From positions 186,001 to 250,000 of the forward strand of contig JAZKYL010000113.1 of assembly GCA_045612105.1 (NCBI GenBank): 64,000 bases of DNA, written 5' to 3'. The translations under genes were made by a program, and so were the position numbers. This DNA is from SVTX01 sp045612105 (GTDB taxonomy: Bacteria; Bacillota; Clostridia; Oscillospirales; CAG-272). Of the stretch, positions 15,751-23,796 are shown piece after piece (position 1 is the first letter of the stretch; the number at the start of each line of letters is the position of its first letter). The notes beneath the pieces are model-generated. The model worked only from the letters and a program-made list of their open reading frames with translations, was not told where the DNA came from and made no database searches.

Positions 15751-16719
15751 TTATATCTGCATATAGAGCCCTATGGGAATAAAGTCGGGACAATCTATTA
15801 TCAAAAAAGACAAAAATGTTTGCATATCGGAGCCGTCGCATCTGAAAACAGGGCAAATATAATTGTTTTTTATACTTTTTTCAGAATGGACATTAAGCGT
15901 ATCAATTCGTCTAAGCTTTAATGAACAAAAGCTTGCGGCAGAGAGCAGCTCCTCAAGAGAAACGTTATCATTGCCGGCAAGAACAAACTCAAAATATCGG
16001 TTTCTCGCCTTTGAGCGCAGACCGGTTCCGTGAACGGCAAATCTTTTACTTAACAATGCGTATCTGGTATAACCACCACCAGCATTAAGATCATAAACCG
16101 CAGTTATCCTGAACTCGTATTTCAATATCATCTCATAAAACGATAAAAGCTTGCCGTCACTGTCGGTCTCAACGGGGAGAATACAGTATTCACAGTTGCC
16201 GTTATACACGCTTTCGCAAACGTCGGTAATGCTACCGAAATATGCCGCTCTCGGAGAAGAAAGCAGGGAAGAAAACTGCAAATACACCGCATCATTATAA
16301 GAATTTTTCAGATATGCGATTCTCTCGGACGCTTCCGGTGACACCTCAATTTCCTGTTCCTGCCAATATTGCTTGAACACATCCTTTTTTTCTGCACTCA
16401 AATTGCAGAATATCTCTTTAAATATTATTAAGCGCTCAACAAGCGACAGTTTTGAAAAAACGGCATCAGCAGAATTGCGGTTCTCTTCAATAACGTTACC
16501 CGAGTCAGCATTTCCATCGGATCTTATAGACAATAGAATGCTTTTGATGATATCGGGATCGCCTCCGTCTCCGAGAATAGCATCAGAAAGCTCAGTAAGA
16601 TGCGCAAGCCGCTTTTCAATTATGGCTTCAATCTCACCTTCAAGCTCAGAAAGATTTGCAAGTGCTATTTCTGTATTGCTACCCTCAAGCTCGGGAATAT
16701 CAGAATATATAAGTCCCAT
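15751..16719 (-). CDS. Prephenate-dehydratase/ACT-like protein of unknown function
   Basis: A 322-residue protein whose ATG overlaps the htpG stop by one base (TGATG), so the two are translationally coupled. Residues 1-155 are mostly charged helix. Residues about 158-228 resemble the second half of a prephenate dehydratase domain: CILPVETDSDGKLL (177-190) parallels the family's VVPIENS-x-G-x-V, and GYTRYALLSK (216-225) parallels the catalytic N-x-TRF-x-V segment. Residues about 241-320 look like an ACT domain, ending IPIGLY where the family has KVLGSY. The usual N-terminal part of the dehydratase (YLGPEGTFSE) is missing or unrecognisable, so it is probably a ligand-binding or regulatory descendant, not an active enzyme. 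The assignment rests on motif reading only. Confidence 0.55.
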   Translation of the reverse strand: MGLIYSDIPELEGSNTEIALANLSELEGEIEAIIEKRLAHLTELSDAILGDGGDPDIIKSILLSIRSDGNADSGNVIEENRNSADAVFSKLSLVERLIIFKEIFCNLSAEKKDVFKQYWQEQEIEVSPEASERIAYLKNSYNDAVYLQFSSLLSSPRAAYFGSITDVCESVYNGNCEYCILPVETDSDGKLLSFYEMILKYEFRITAVYDLNAGGGYTRYALLSKRFAVHGTGLRSKARNRYFEFVLAGNDNVSLEELLSAASFCSLKLRRIDTLNVHSEKSIKNNYICPVFRCDGSDMQTFLSFLIIDCPDFIPIGLYMQI

Positions 16720-18572
16720 CAGAGCATCCCCAAAATCTTAAAGCTGTCGGAAAGAAATGCTTTCAGTTCATCCGCTGTCATATGTCTCTGGGAGATCAAC
16801 GCCAAGCGGTATATCTCGCTTGCAATAAGTCTGGCTTTTTCATTGTCGTCATCTGTAATAGCCGCAAGCCTTGTAATCAGAGGGGAAGAAGAGTTGAGAA
16901 CCAAGGTATAGGCAACAGGGAAGCCTCCACCCATATCCATTCCCATACTTGCATACATTTTCATCATATCCTCCATACGGCGGGATTCTTCCGAAAGTGT
17001 AAGCAGGGCGGGAACCGTTTCATCCTTAAGCACTTCAAACTTAACTTCAAGCTTATCATCTCCGACCGCATTCTTGAAGAGAGATACCAAAGCCTCGTTT
17101 TCAACAGCAACACCGTCTTCCTTGAGCAACTCGGAAACTTCAGAGTCTATTCTCTTGTATTTTACGTCACTGTCGTTCATCTCACACATAGAGATAAACT
17201 GTGTATCAAGCTGATGAGAGAGAAGGGCAATTTTGATTCCTTCAGCTTCAAGCATCGAGATATATTGTGCTTGAAGAGCTTTATCAGTGGCATAATAGAT
17301 CTCACCCTTGTGCTTTTCCTCACAAGCAGTAAGATATTCATCCAATGTCATAAAGCTGCCGTCTGTAAGCTCAAGAAGATAGCATTTTTTCACTCTGTCG
17401 TAGAATTTTTTATCGCGGAGCGCAGCATACTCAAAGAATATCTTTAATTCACTCCAGATCTTTTCATATTTCTCACGGTCGTTATTGCAGAGAGAGCAGA
17501 TCTTATCAGCGACCTTCTTGACAATATGAGCAGATACCTTTTTAACGTATGCGTTATCCTGAAGATAGCTTCTCGAAACGTTCAATGGCAACTCGGGACA
17601 ATCAAGAACACCTCTGAGCATAAGAAGAAAATCGGGAATAACTTCTTTTATATCGTCTGCAACGAATACTTGATTATAAAATAGCTTTACCTGTCCCTCG
17701 TATGACTCATACTCATTGAGTCTTGCGGGGAAATACAGAATGCCCTTGAAATTAAGAGGATAATCAGCGTTGATGTGAATATTGAAAAGGGGCTCTCTGT
17801 AATCGCGGAATACCTTTTTGTAAAACTCGGCATATTCCTCATCTGAACAATCAGAAGCGTTTTTAAGCCAAAGAGGCGACGTCTCATTGATGGGCTCTTC
17901 GTTTTTTTCTTCAGAATCCTTGTTTTCTTCATCATTGCCTTCAACGTTGAAGAAAATATCGACCGACATAAAGGCGCAATATTTATCAAGTATCTCTCTT
18001 ATCTTATTTTCCTCAAGATAAGCCGCTTCGTCCTCGGAAATGTGCATAATAACGTCGGTACCGTGGCTTTCTCTCTCACCGCTGTCGATCTCGTATTCAC
18101 CGGCGCCGTTGCAAGCCCAATGAAGTGCTTTATCATCCGCAAAAGATCTGGTTACAACCTCAACTGTGTCGGAGACCATAAAAGATGAGTAAAAACCAAG
18201 ACCAAAGTGACCGATGATACCGTTATTCTGATTATTCTCATCATATTTCTGAATAAAATCAAGCGCACCGGAGAGAGCGATGGAGCAGATGTATTTTTCA
18301 AGCTCTTCCTCGGTCATTCCGATACCGTTGTCTGAAACGGTAAGAGTTTTCGCCTCCTTATCAAGAGTAACTCTTACGGAATAGGTCTCGTCTCCATTAT
18401 CGTATTCGCCGAGAGAAGCAAGGCGACGAAGCTTTGTCACCGCGTCGCAAGCATTTGAAACTATCTCGCGGAGAAATATGTCCTTTTCGGAATAAAGCCA
18501 TTTTTTGATAATAGGGAATATGTGGGCGGTTTCAACCGAAATGCCGCCTTTTTTGGTATTATTCTCTTTCAT
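16719..18572 (-). CDS. htpG: Molecular chaperone HtpG (Hsp90 family)
   Basis: A 617-residue cytosolic ATP-dependent chaperone. The GHKL ATPase domain has the catalytic glutamate segment LREIVSNACDAVTKLRRLA, the nucleotide-binding DNGIGM and the lid segment IGHFGLGFYSSFMV. The middle domain includes the region around FNVSRSYLQ-type sequence (LNVSRSYLQDN), and the C-terminal dimerisation domain follows (RRMEDMMKMYASMGM). The linker around residues 200-225 is acidic, as in many Hsp90s. The ATG at 18572 is the first gene after a strong promoter; no CIRCE operator is visible, so HrcA control is not indicated. It is coupled to the prephenate-dehydratase-like gene downstream. Confidence 0.96.
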   Translation of the reverse strand: MKENNTKKGGISVETAHIFPIIKKWLYSEKDIFLREIVSNACDAVTKLRRLASLGEYDNGDETYSVRVTLDKEAKTLTVSDNGIGMTEEELEKYICSIALSGALDFIQKYDENNQNNGIIGHFGLGFYSSFMVSDTVEVVTRSFADDKALHWACNGAGEYEIDSGERESHGTDVIMHISEDEAAYLEENKIREILDKYCAFMSVDIFFNVEGNDEENKDSEEKNEEPINETSPLWLKNASDCSDEEYAEFYKKVFRDYREPLFNIHINADYPLNFKGILYFPARLNEYESYEGQVKLFYNQVFVADDIKEVIPDFLLMLRGVLDCPELPLNVSRSYLQDNAYVKKVSAHIVKKVADKICSLCNNDREKYEKIWSELKIFFEYAALRDKKFYDRVKKCYLLELTDGSFMTLDEYLTACEEKHKGEIYYATDKALQAQYISMLEAEGIKIALLSHQLDTQFISMCEMNDSDVKYKRIDSEVSELLKEDGVAVENEALVSLFKNAVGDDKLEVKFEVLKDETVPALLTLSEESRRMEDMMKMYASMGMDMGGGFPVAYTLVLNSSSPLITRLAAITDDDNEKARLIASEIYRLALISQRHMTADELKAFLSDSFKILGML

Positions 18573-18621
18573 TTTTTACCTCGGGAAATCGTATTCGAAG
18601 ACACAAAAGCCTCCAAAATAC

Positions 18622-18650
18622 ATTATATACCTTTTTTGTTTCGAAGTCAA
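18622..18650 (-). promoter_or_regulatory. Promoter of htpG
   Basis: On the minus strand TTGACT (18650-18645), a 17-base spacer and TATAAT (18627-18622), about 43 bases before the likely leader end at the ATG (18572). No CIRCE-type inverted repeat is found nearby. Confidence 0.8.
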
Positions 18651-18776
18651 GAGGGCAAGAGCGCAGTAAATAAAGTTTTTAATTTATTTAAAATCAAAAT
18701 ATTCACAAAATAATAACATATATGCTATATAATTATTGTAACTTCACGTCGAAATAATAAAAAACGGAGGTATATA

Positions 18777-19634
18777 ATGACACTGACCGTTCCAGCATAC
18801 GCAAAGATCAATCTGTTTCTTGATATCTGCTCTTTGAGAGAAAACGGATATCACAATATAGTAAGCCTTATGCAACAAGTAAGCCTTCACGACGATATCA
18901 CTGTATCATATACACCGTCAAATGAAAAAAGCATTGCGGTTTTTTCGGAAAATTCGTCTGTTCCGTGTGACAAGAGTAATCTTGCTTACAAAGCGGCAAA
19001 TATTTTCTCTGAAACCGGGAATGTTGAGATCAAGATAGTAAAAAGAATACCGATTTCAGCAGGTCTTGCCGGAGGGAGCGCAGATGCGGCTGCTACGCTT
19101 ATAGCTCTAAATTCACTGACAGGTAACAAGCTCTCAACAGAGGAATTGTGCACTCTCGGTGCGCACCTCGGTGCTGATATTCCATTTTGCATAAAGGGCG
19201 GAGCTTGTCTTGTCGAGGGAATTGGAGAAATACTTAAACCCATCTCCTCTATGCCGCGGTTTCCAATAGTTATCGCAAAAAAAGGGGAAGGAATGTCCAC
19301 TCCTGCGGCTTATAGGGCTCTTGACGATAAATATGAGCGATTTGTAGATTACGTTCCCCACACCGAAATGCTGGATGTACTTTTGAATGCGTCACCCAAT
19401 GCAAGTGAATTGTGCCAAGGACTCTATAATATTTTTGAAACAGTTGTAGCGCCGGAACGCCCATCTGTTACCGAAATAAAGAAAACCATGCTATATTATG
19501 GAGCAAAAGGCTCGATTATGAGCGGTAGCGGGACCTCTGTATTCGGCATTTTTGAGAAAGACGACGACGCTGCCTCTGCCCACAAAGCTCTTATATCTAG
19601 TGGAGCTGAAGCACACCTTTGCTATCCAATGTAA
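18777..19634 (+). CDS. ispE: 4-diphosphocytidyl-2-C-methyl-D-erythritol kinase
   Basis: A 285-residue GHMP kinase that phosphorylates CDP-methylerythritol in the MEP isoprenoid pathway. It has the N-terminal substrate region YAKINLFLDI, the GHMP ATP-binding loop PISAGLAGGSADAAATL, GADIPFCIKGG and the C-terminal MSGSGTSVFG. Length is typical. The ATG follows ACGGAGG; a TATAAT at 18728-18733 is present, but the best -35 candidate (TTCACA) is 20 bases away, so the promoter is uncertain. Two other MEP genes, dxr and ispG, are in this window. Confidence 0.95.
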   Translation: MTLTVPAYAKINLFLDICSLRENGYHNIVSLMQQVSLHDDITVSYTPSNEKSIAVFSENSSVPCDKSNLAYKAANIFSETGNVEIKIVKRIPISAGLAGGSADAAATLIALNSLTGNKLSTEELCTLGAHLGADIPFCIKGGACLVEGIGEILKPISSMPRFPIVIAKKGEGMSTPAAYRALDDKYERFVDYVPHTEMLDVLLNASPNASELCQGLYNIFETVVAPERPSVTEIKKTMLYYGAKGSIMSGSGTSVFGIFEKDDDAASAHKALISSGAEAHLCYPM

Positions 19635-19644
19635 ACAAAACAAA

Positions 19645-19669
19645 ATCCGCACCCTATAAAGGCGCGGAT
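19645..19669. terminator. Hairpin between convergent ispE and acyl carrier protein genes
   Basis: ATCCGC (19645-19650) pairs with GCGGAT (19664-19669), with further CC/GG pairing inside after one mismatch. The T-tract on the plus strand is poor, so termination efficiency is uncertain. Confidence 0.55.
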
Positions 19670-19689
19670 ATTGTATGTAGATTTTAAAC

Positions 19690-19914
19690 TTATTCGCGAG
19701 ATTCGAGATAGTTGACGACGTCTCCAACGGTAATAAAGCTATGAAGGTCCTCGTCCTCAATAGAAAGGTCAAACTTTTCTTCACAAATCATAACCAGGTC
19801 TGCAAGTTCAATGGAATTAATTCCAAGATCGGAAGAAAGCTCTGCGTCGAGTGTAATGATATCTTCATTGATCTGAAGCTCATCAACAAGCAACTTTTTG
19901 AGTGTTTCAAACAT
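19690..19914 (-). CDS. Acyl carrier protein (orphan, variant DSL site)
   Basis: A 74-residue acidic four-helix acyl carrier protein. The prosthetic-group serine is S34 in SDLGINSIELADL. In primary fatty-acid ACPs the motif is DSL; here it is NSI, so the aspartate before the serine is replaced by asparagine. It is not next to fatty-acid synthesis genes; ispE converges on it and a ComEC-like gene diverges, so it may serve a special acyl or aminoacyl transfer rather than bulk lipid synthesis. It has its own consensus promoter and a hairpin (GTCGC-AAAA-GCGAC, 19932-19945) just upstream of the ribosome binding site GGAGAA. Confidence 0.88.
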   Translation of the reverse strand: MFETLKKLLVDELQINEDIITLDAELSSDLGINSIELADLVMICEEKFDLSIEDEDLHSFITVGDVVNYLESRE

Positions 19915-19931
19915 TTTTTATTCTCCAATCC

Positions 19932-19945
19932 GTCGCAAAAGCGAC
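19932..19945 (-). promoter_or_regulatory. 5' leader hairpin of the acyl carrier protein gene
   Basis: GTCGC-AAAA-GCGAC is a perfect 5-base stem with a 4-base loop. It lies in the transcribed leader between the promoter and the ribosome binding site; it could stabilise the mRNA or tune translation. Confidence 0.55.
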
Positions 19946-19965
19946 AAAAATATAATGACTTGATA

Positions 19966-19994
19966 ATTATATTATTTTTTTTACGGTTTGTCAA
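19966..19994 (-). promoter_or_regulatory. Consensus promoter of the acyl carrier protein gene
   Basis: On the minus strand TTGACA (19994-19989), a 17-base spacer and TATAAT (19971-19966): both hexamers match the sigma-A consensus exactly. Confidence 0.85.
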
Positions 19995-20072
19995 GCGGAT
20001 TTTTTAAAAAGTTGTATATTTTGTTATATTATACACAAAACCAATCTTTTTTTACATTATATTAGTCAAGAG

Positions 20073-22379
20073 GTGATAATTATCGACGTTTTTAGGAAAA
20101 GACCGTTGTTTTCCGCGTGTATGATATTTTTGCTGTTTTCGGTAATAGGATACTTTCTGCAACCGAACTATAAATTTATAATTGCTTTCGGTGTCATACT
20201 GATCGCGTTGATCTTTGCGATATTATTTATATGCAAAAAAGTCAAGCCCTATACCTTTCTATGTATGATACTATCAACGGTAATGATATCATCATCCCTG
20301 ATATCTTCCTATTTCTTTTTTGACGTAAACAGCAATAAGGTCGCAAAGTATTACGATCAAGAGGTAGTGATAGAAGCTTTAGTAATTGGTGAACGATACC
20401 GAGGCGAGGGATATACGGGCTACGATATTATCGTAACAAAAGTTGACGGGGAGGAAAACAAGCATAACGCTTTGCTTGTATGCACCTACGATTCTGTTTT
20501 GGAGCCGGGATTCAAATTTACCGCTACTGTTGAAGGCTCTGACTTCAATTCATTTCTGGGCGGATATGATCAAAGACCGGCAATGAATTCCGACAAAATC
20601 TTTATTCAATATACCTCTTCTGACGAAAGTAAATCAAATATACTAGATGAGAACGTTTTCCATCCCAGAGTATTCTTTTCATCAATAAACGATTCACTAA
20701 GCAGAATATTCTCTCGGTATTTAGATAAGGATACTGCTAATATGAGCTCAGCACTCTTATTAGGAAATAAAGACCGCCTGTCCAACACAGTGATAAGAGA
20801 CTTTACCCGCGCAGGAGCATCCCATATTCTCGCACTCAGCGGAATGCATATGAGTATTATTATGGGTATCTTTCTCTTTATTTTCAAAAAGCTCCGTATT
20901 AATCCCAAAATTATTGCTGTAGTGCTCTCGTTTATTGCGTTAAGTTATCTTTTTATTACGGGACTGCAGATTTCTGCCGCACGTTCAGTAATAATGCTTT
21001 TGTGCGTATATCTTTCTGTTCTATCACAACGCACGCCCGACTCTTTGACATCTTTAGGACTTGCCGGAATGCTTCTTATGCTGATATTCCCGGGATCGGT
21101 GGTGGATGCAGGATATTGGATGTCATTTTCCGCTACACTCGGAATACTCGTATATACCACACCGTTCACTAAATTTATCAATAATCTGCTTCAGCCGTAC
21201 AGTATAAATATGTACGTAAAAAAGGGAATTATCAGTATTTTATCGGCAATCGCAGTCAGCCTGTTTGCAACTATACCGCTAATAACGGTGCTTTGTATAT
21301 TTATAAAGAGGTTTTCTCTGTTTTCGGTAATATCCTCTATTATTCTTTCCGTACCCGCATCGGGAATGATACTGTTTTCTCTACTGTTTCTCTTATTTTC
21401 GCCAATACCTATCGTGTCTGACATCATATCAACCCCGCTTTATCATCTTACGGAGTTTATGACCTCATATTGCGAAAAGGTATCGAATATAGAAGGAGTG
21501 GTCGTTGCCTTGAATTATCCCTTTGCGACATTGGCTGCTATAGTAATAATTGCAACGATACTGTACTCATTTGCAACTAAAAAGAGAAATCTGTTTATTA
21601 CTCTAATCCCGTATGCAGTCGCTATAGCACTATTCATCGGGGTGACCGTTGCATATAACGCTATGGAAAGTGACAAAGTCAGAGTTGATTACGTTAACAC
21701 GTCGTCAACCTCCGATATGCTTGTGCTGTCAAAGGGAGGAAATGCAATAATCTGCGATATAGGAAACGGAAGTAAATCTTCTTATAACAGTGCGACCGGA
21801 TATGCAAGTCTTGCAAGAGCAACCGAGATAAAGGCAGTCATTCTGACTAAGTATTCTCGCTCACATTCGGCATCACTGTATGAGGTCTTCACCTCGCAAA
21901 TGGTTAGGGAGTTGTGGCTACCATATCCGGAAAATGAAAGTGAGTATCATCTTATGGCACCGCTCATCACCCTTGCTGAAAAATATGGAGTTCCGTCTTA
22001 CATATATAGACGCGGTGATAATCTTGAAGCATTTGAATTCACCTTGATCAGCACCGATTCTTTTAGCATTGATCGCTCCTCCGTGCCTACGATCGTTGTT
22101 AGTATTAAGACGCGCAATGAAAAGCTGACTTATTGTGGCTCGGCATTTAATGAATGTAATGAGGTTGAAGATATAAATAAGTATTTAAAAAATTCCGATT
22201 TCGTTATTTTCGGAACAGTCGGTCCTAAGGTGAAAACAGAATTCTTTCTTCCCGAAAACTCCGATGTACACACGGTAATATTCGGGGACAAGCTTCATTC
22301 TGCTTATTATAATGAAAACCACAACCATCCTGACTCTTATTTGGCAGAGAAAACTTGTAATATTTATTTAACAGAATAA
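20073..22379 (+). CDS. ComEC/Rec2-family membrane protein with degenerate metallo-beta-lactamase-like domain
   Basis: A 768-residue polytopic membrane protein of the ComEC DNA-uptake channel family. The order is: N-terminal membrane helices (about 10-75), an OB-like extracellular segment, the Competence domain with GASHILALSGMHMSI (about 247-262) and many helices to about 530, then a soluble C-terminal domain. In canonical ComEC that last domain has DVGQGDS and an HxDxDH metal site; here the matching places read VDYVNTSSTSDMLVL and LTKYSRSHSASL, so the metal site is gone. The GTG start at 20073 overlaps AAGAGGTG, which itself looks like a ribosome binding site, so the true start may be a nearby ATT or TTG codon. 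It sits 11 bases upstream of the phosphoesterase gene. Confidence 0.85.
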   Translation: MIIIDVFRKRPLFSACMIFLLFSVIGYFLQPNYKFIIAFGVILIALIFAILFICKKVKPYTFLCMILSTVMISSSLISSYFFFDVNSNKVAKYYDQEVVIEALVIGERYRGEGYTGYDIIVTKVDGEENKHNALLVCTYDSVLEPGFKFTATVEGSDFNSFLGGYDQRPAMNSDKIFIQYTSSDESKSNILDENVFHPRVFFSSINDSLSRIFSRYLDKDTANMSSALLLGNKDRLSNTVIRDFTRAGASHILALSGMHMSIIMGIFLFIFKKLRINPKIIAVVLSFIALSYLFITGLQISAARSVIMLLCVYLSVLSQRTPDSLTSLGLAGMLLMLIFPGSVVDAGYWMSFSATLGILVYTTPFTKFINNLLQPYSINMYVKKGIISILSAIAVSLFATIPLITVLCIFIKRFSLFSVISSIILSVPASGMILFSLLFLLFSPIPIVSDIISTPLYHLTEFMTSYCEKVSNIEGVVVALNYPFATLAAIVIIATILYSFATKKRNLFITLIPYAVAIALFIGVTVAYNAMESDKVRVDYVNTSSTSDMLVLSKGGNAIICDIGNGSKSSYNSATGYASLARATEIKAVILTKYSRSHSASLYEVFTSQMVRELWLPYPENESEYHLMAPLITLAEKYGVPSYIYRRGDNLEAFEFTLISTDSFSIDRSSVPTIVVSIKTRNEKLTYCGSAFNECNEVEDINKYLKNSDFVIFGTVGPKVKTEFFLPENSDVHTVIFGDKLHSAYYNENHNHPDSYLAEKTCNIYLTE

Positions 22380-22390
22380 GGAACTCAAAA

Positions 22391-23185
22391 ATGAAAACAA
22401 CCAAACACAGTATAATTACTGAAAAAAAGGGAATCAATATTAAGCTTGCGGTGGTATCCGATCTGCATGCAAGACCCTATAAAAAAGTTCTTGAATCCGT
22501 CAAAAGGATAAACCCCGATATCATTCTTCTTCCGGGAGATATTGTTGAAATAGCGGCGGAATATATGGATAAAAGAAATCAAAACGGACTTGAATTTTTA
22601 AGAGAAGCCGTATGCATCGCACCGACTTATTACTGCTACGGAAATCATGAAATATTCTTTTCCCATGCCAAGGGCGATAATTCTCACACTCCGGATCCAA
22701 AACTTGGTCAGATTTATTTGGACAAAATAAAGTCTTATGGTGTTCACGTGATTAACGATAGCTATGAGCGAATCATAAGCAACAATGGTTCCGATCAAGC
22801 CTACGATTTATTTGTGGGAGGACTAGTGTGCGGACGTGATATGGATCCTGCACTCAATCAAAAAGAGCCCGATTTGAATTATCTTTCCCGATATAATGCT
22901 GAAAGCGGATATAAGATCTTACTGTGTCATTACCCCCATTATTATGAAAGATATTTAAAAAATACCGATTTTGATCTTATATTTTCAGGTCACGCTCACG
23001 GCGGTCAGTGGCAGATATTCGGAAGAGGTGTGTATGCCCCTCATCAAGGCTTATTTCCAAAATATACTCACGGAATTCACGACGGCAGGCATATAATCAG
23101 CCGAGGTGCCGCGAATAACGTAGCTCCCATACCGAGATTTTTCAATCCTTGCGAGGTATTGGAAATAGATATTATCAGTAAATAG
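22391..23185 (+). CDS. Calcineurin-like metallophosphoesterase
   Basis: A 264-residue two-metal phosphoesterase of the YkuE/YaeI-like group, whose members act on phospholipid-like or unknown substrates. The five metal-binding motifs are visible: SDLHA, LLPGDIVE, YGNHEIFF, LLCHYPHYY and SGHAHGGQW, followed by the typical GRGVYAPHQGLFPKYTHG loop. No signal peptide or membrane helix is evident at the N-terminus, whereas many YkuE relatives have one. It follows the ComEC-like gene by 11 bases and is probably co-transcribed; the two stop codons of this and the convergent gene lie inside one inverted repeat. Confidence 0.9.
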   Translation: MKTTKHSIITEKKGINIKLAVVSDLHARPYKKVLESVKRINPDIILLPGDIVEIAAEYMDKRNQNGLEFLREAVCIAPTYYCYGNHEIFFSHAKGDNSHTPDPKLGQIYLDKIKSYGVHVINDSYERIISNNGSDQAYDLFVGGLVCGRDMDPALNQKEPDLNYLSRYNAESGYKILLCHYPHYYERYLKNTDFDLIFSGHAHGGQWQIFGRGVYAPHQGLFPKYTHGIHDGRHIISRGAANNVAPIPRFFNPCEVLEIDIISK

Positions 23186-23234
23186 AAAATCGGCTATTGC
23201 CACGATTATCGTAGCAATAGCCGATTTTCTATTT
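23180..23234. terminator. Long bidirectional terminator containing both stop codons
   Basis: The left arm (from 23180) includes ATAGAAAATCGGCTATTGC and the right arm (to 23234) its exact complement, around a 13-base loop. The TAG stop of the phosphoesterase is in one arm and the TAG stop of the minus-strand gene is in the other. Confidence 0.85.
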
Positions 23235-23666
23235 AAAACTACAAATAATACTCTCAATCTCATCTTCAGAACTCGCTTTGATACCCAAGAGTAAGCTTTG
23301 TCTGTCCGCTGCAGAAAGTGAGGACACTGTAGTGCCGATCTCACGAATAAGCTCATCTTCGTCGTCAAAAACTCCTATGAGGCCGTTATATTCACGTAGT
23401 GTATAATACTCAGGCCTGTCAGACGGTATTTCTTCAATAAAATCAAGTTCGTCAGTTCTTAATCTGAAAGCGGTTGTAAATCCGTCATTGTTGTTACTCA
23501 TCTCAATTTTTGATTTGATTTCCGATAGCTGTTTATTGATCTTTTTTTGCGCTCTTTTTATCTCATTGATATTATCGCGCATTCGAATAATTTCTACAGT
23601 ACTTACGGCACATAGAGTCCATAAACCCAAATTAATCATAAAACTAAATACTTTTGCTATTTTCAT
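23229..23666 (-). CDS. Membrane-anchored protein with BofC C-terminal-like domain
   Basis: A 145-residue protein with one N-terminal membrane helix (about residues 5-27), a short coiled-coil (INEIKRAQKKINKQLSEIKS) and a C-terminal domain reading YYTLREYNGLIGVFDDEDEL ... LSAADRQSLLLGIKASSEDE. That pattern resembles the BofC C-terminal domain: in Bacillus BofC is a forespore-secreted inhibitor of the SpoIVB protease, and related domains occur widely in Clostridia. The ATG at 23666 (MKIAKVF) is chosen because GAGG lies 9 bases before it; an ATG at 23684 is also in frame. The similarity is weak and read by eye. Confidence 0.65.
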   Translation of the reverse strand: MKIAKVFSFMINLGLWTLCAVSTVEIIRMRDNINEIKRAQKKINKQLSEIKSKIEMSNNNDGFTTAFRLRTDELDFIEEIPSDRPEYYTLREYNGLIGVFDDEDELIREIGTTVSSLSAADRQSLLLGIKASSEDEIESIICSFK

Positions 23667-23796
23667 CCGTTTATTCCTCAACATTTCATTATTAATAAAT
23701 ATTACATAATAAGCATTGACCTATATTAATTATACAATTCATCGTTTGGGAAAAAATATTTTATAATAAAAAATATATTTTTATAGGATTGATATT

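Noticed and set aside
18573..18776. CIRCE-type operator upstream of htpG
   Set aside because: No TTAGCACTC-N9-GAGTGCTAA or close variant is present between htpG and ispE.
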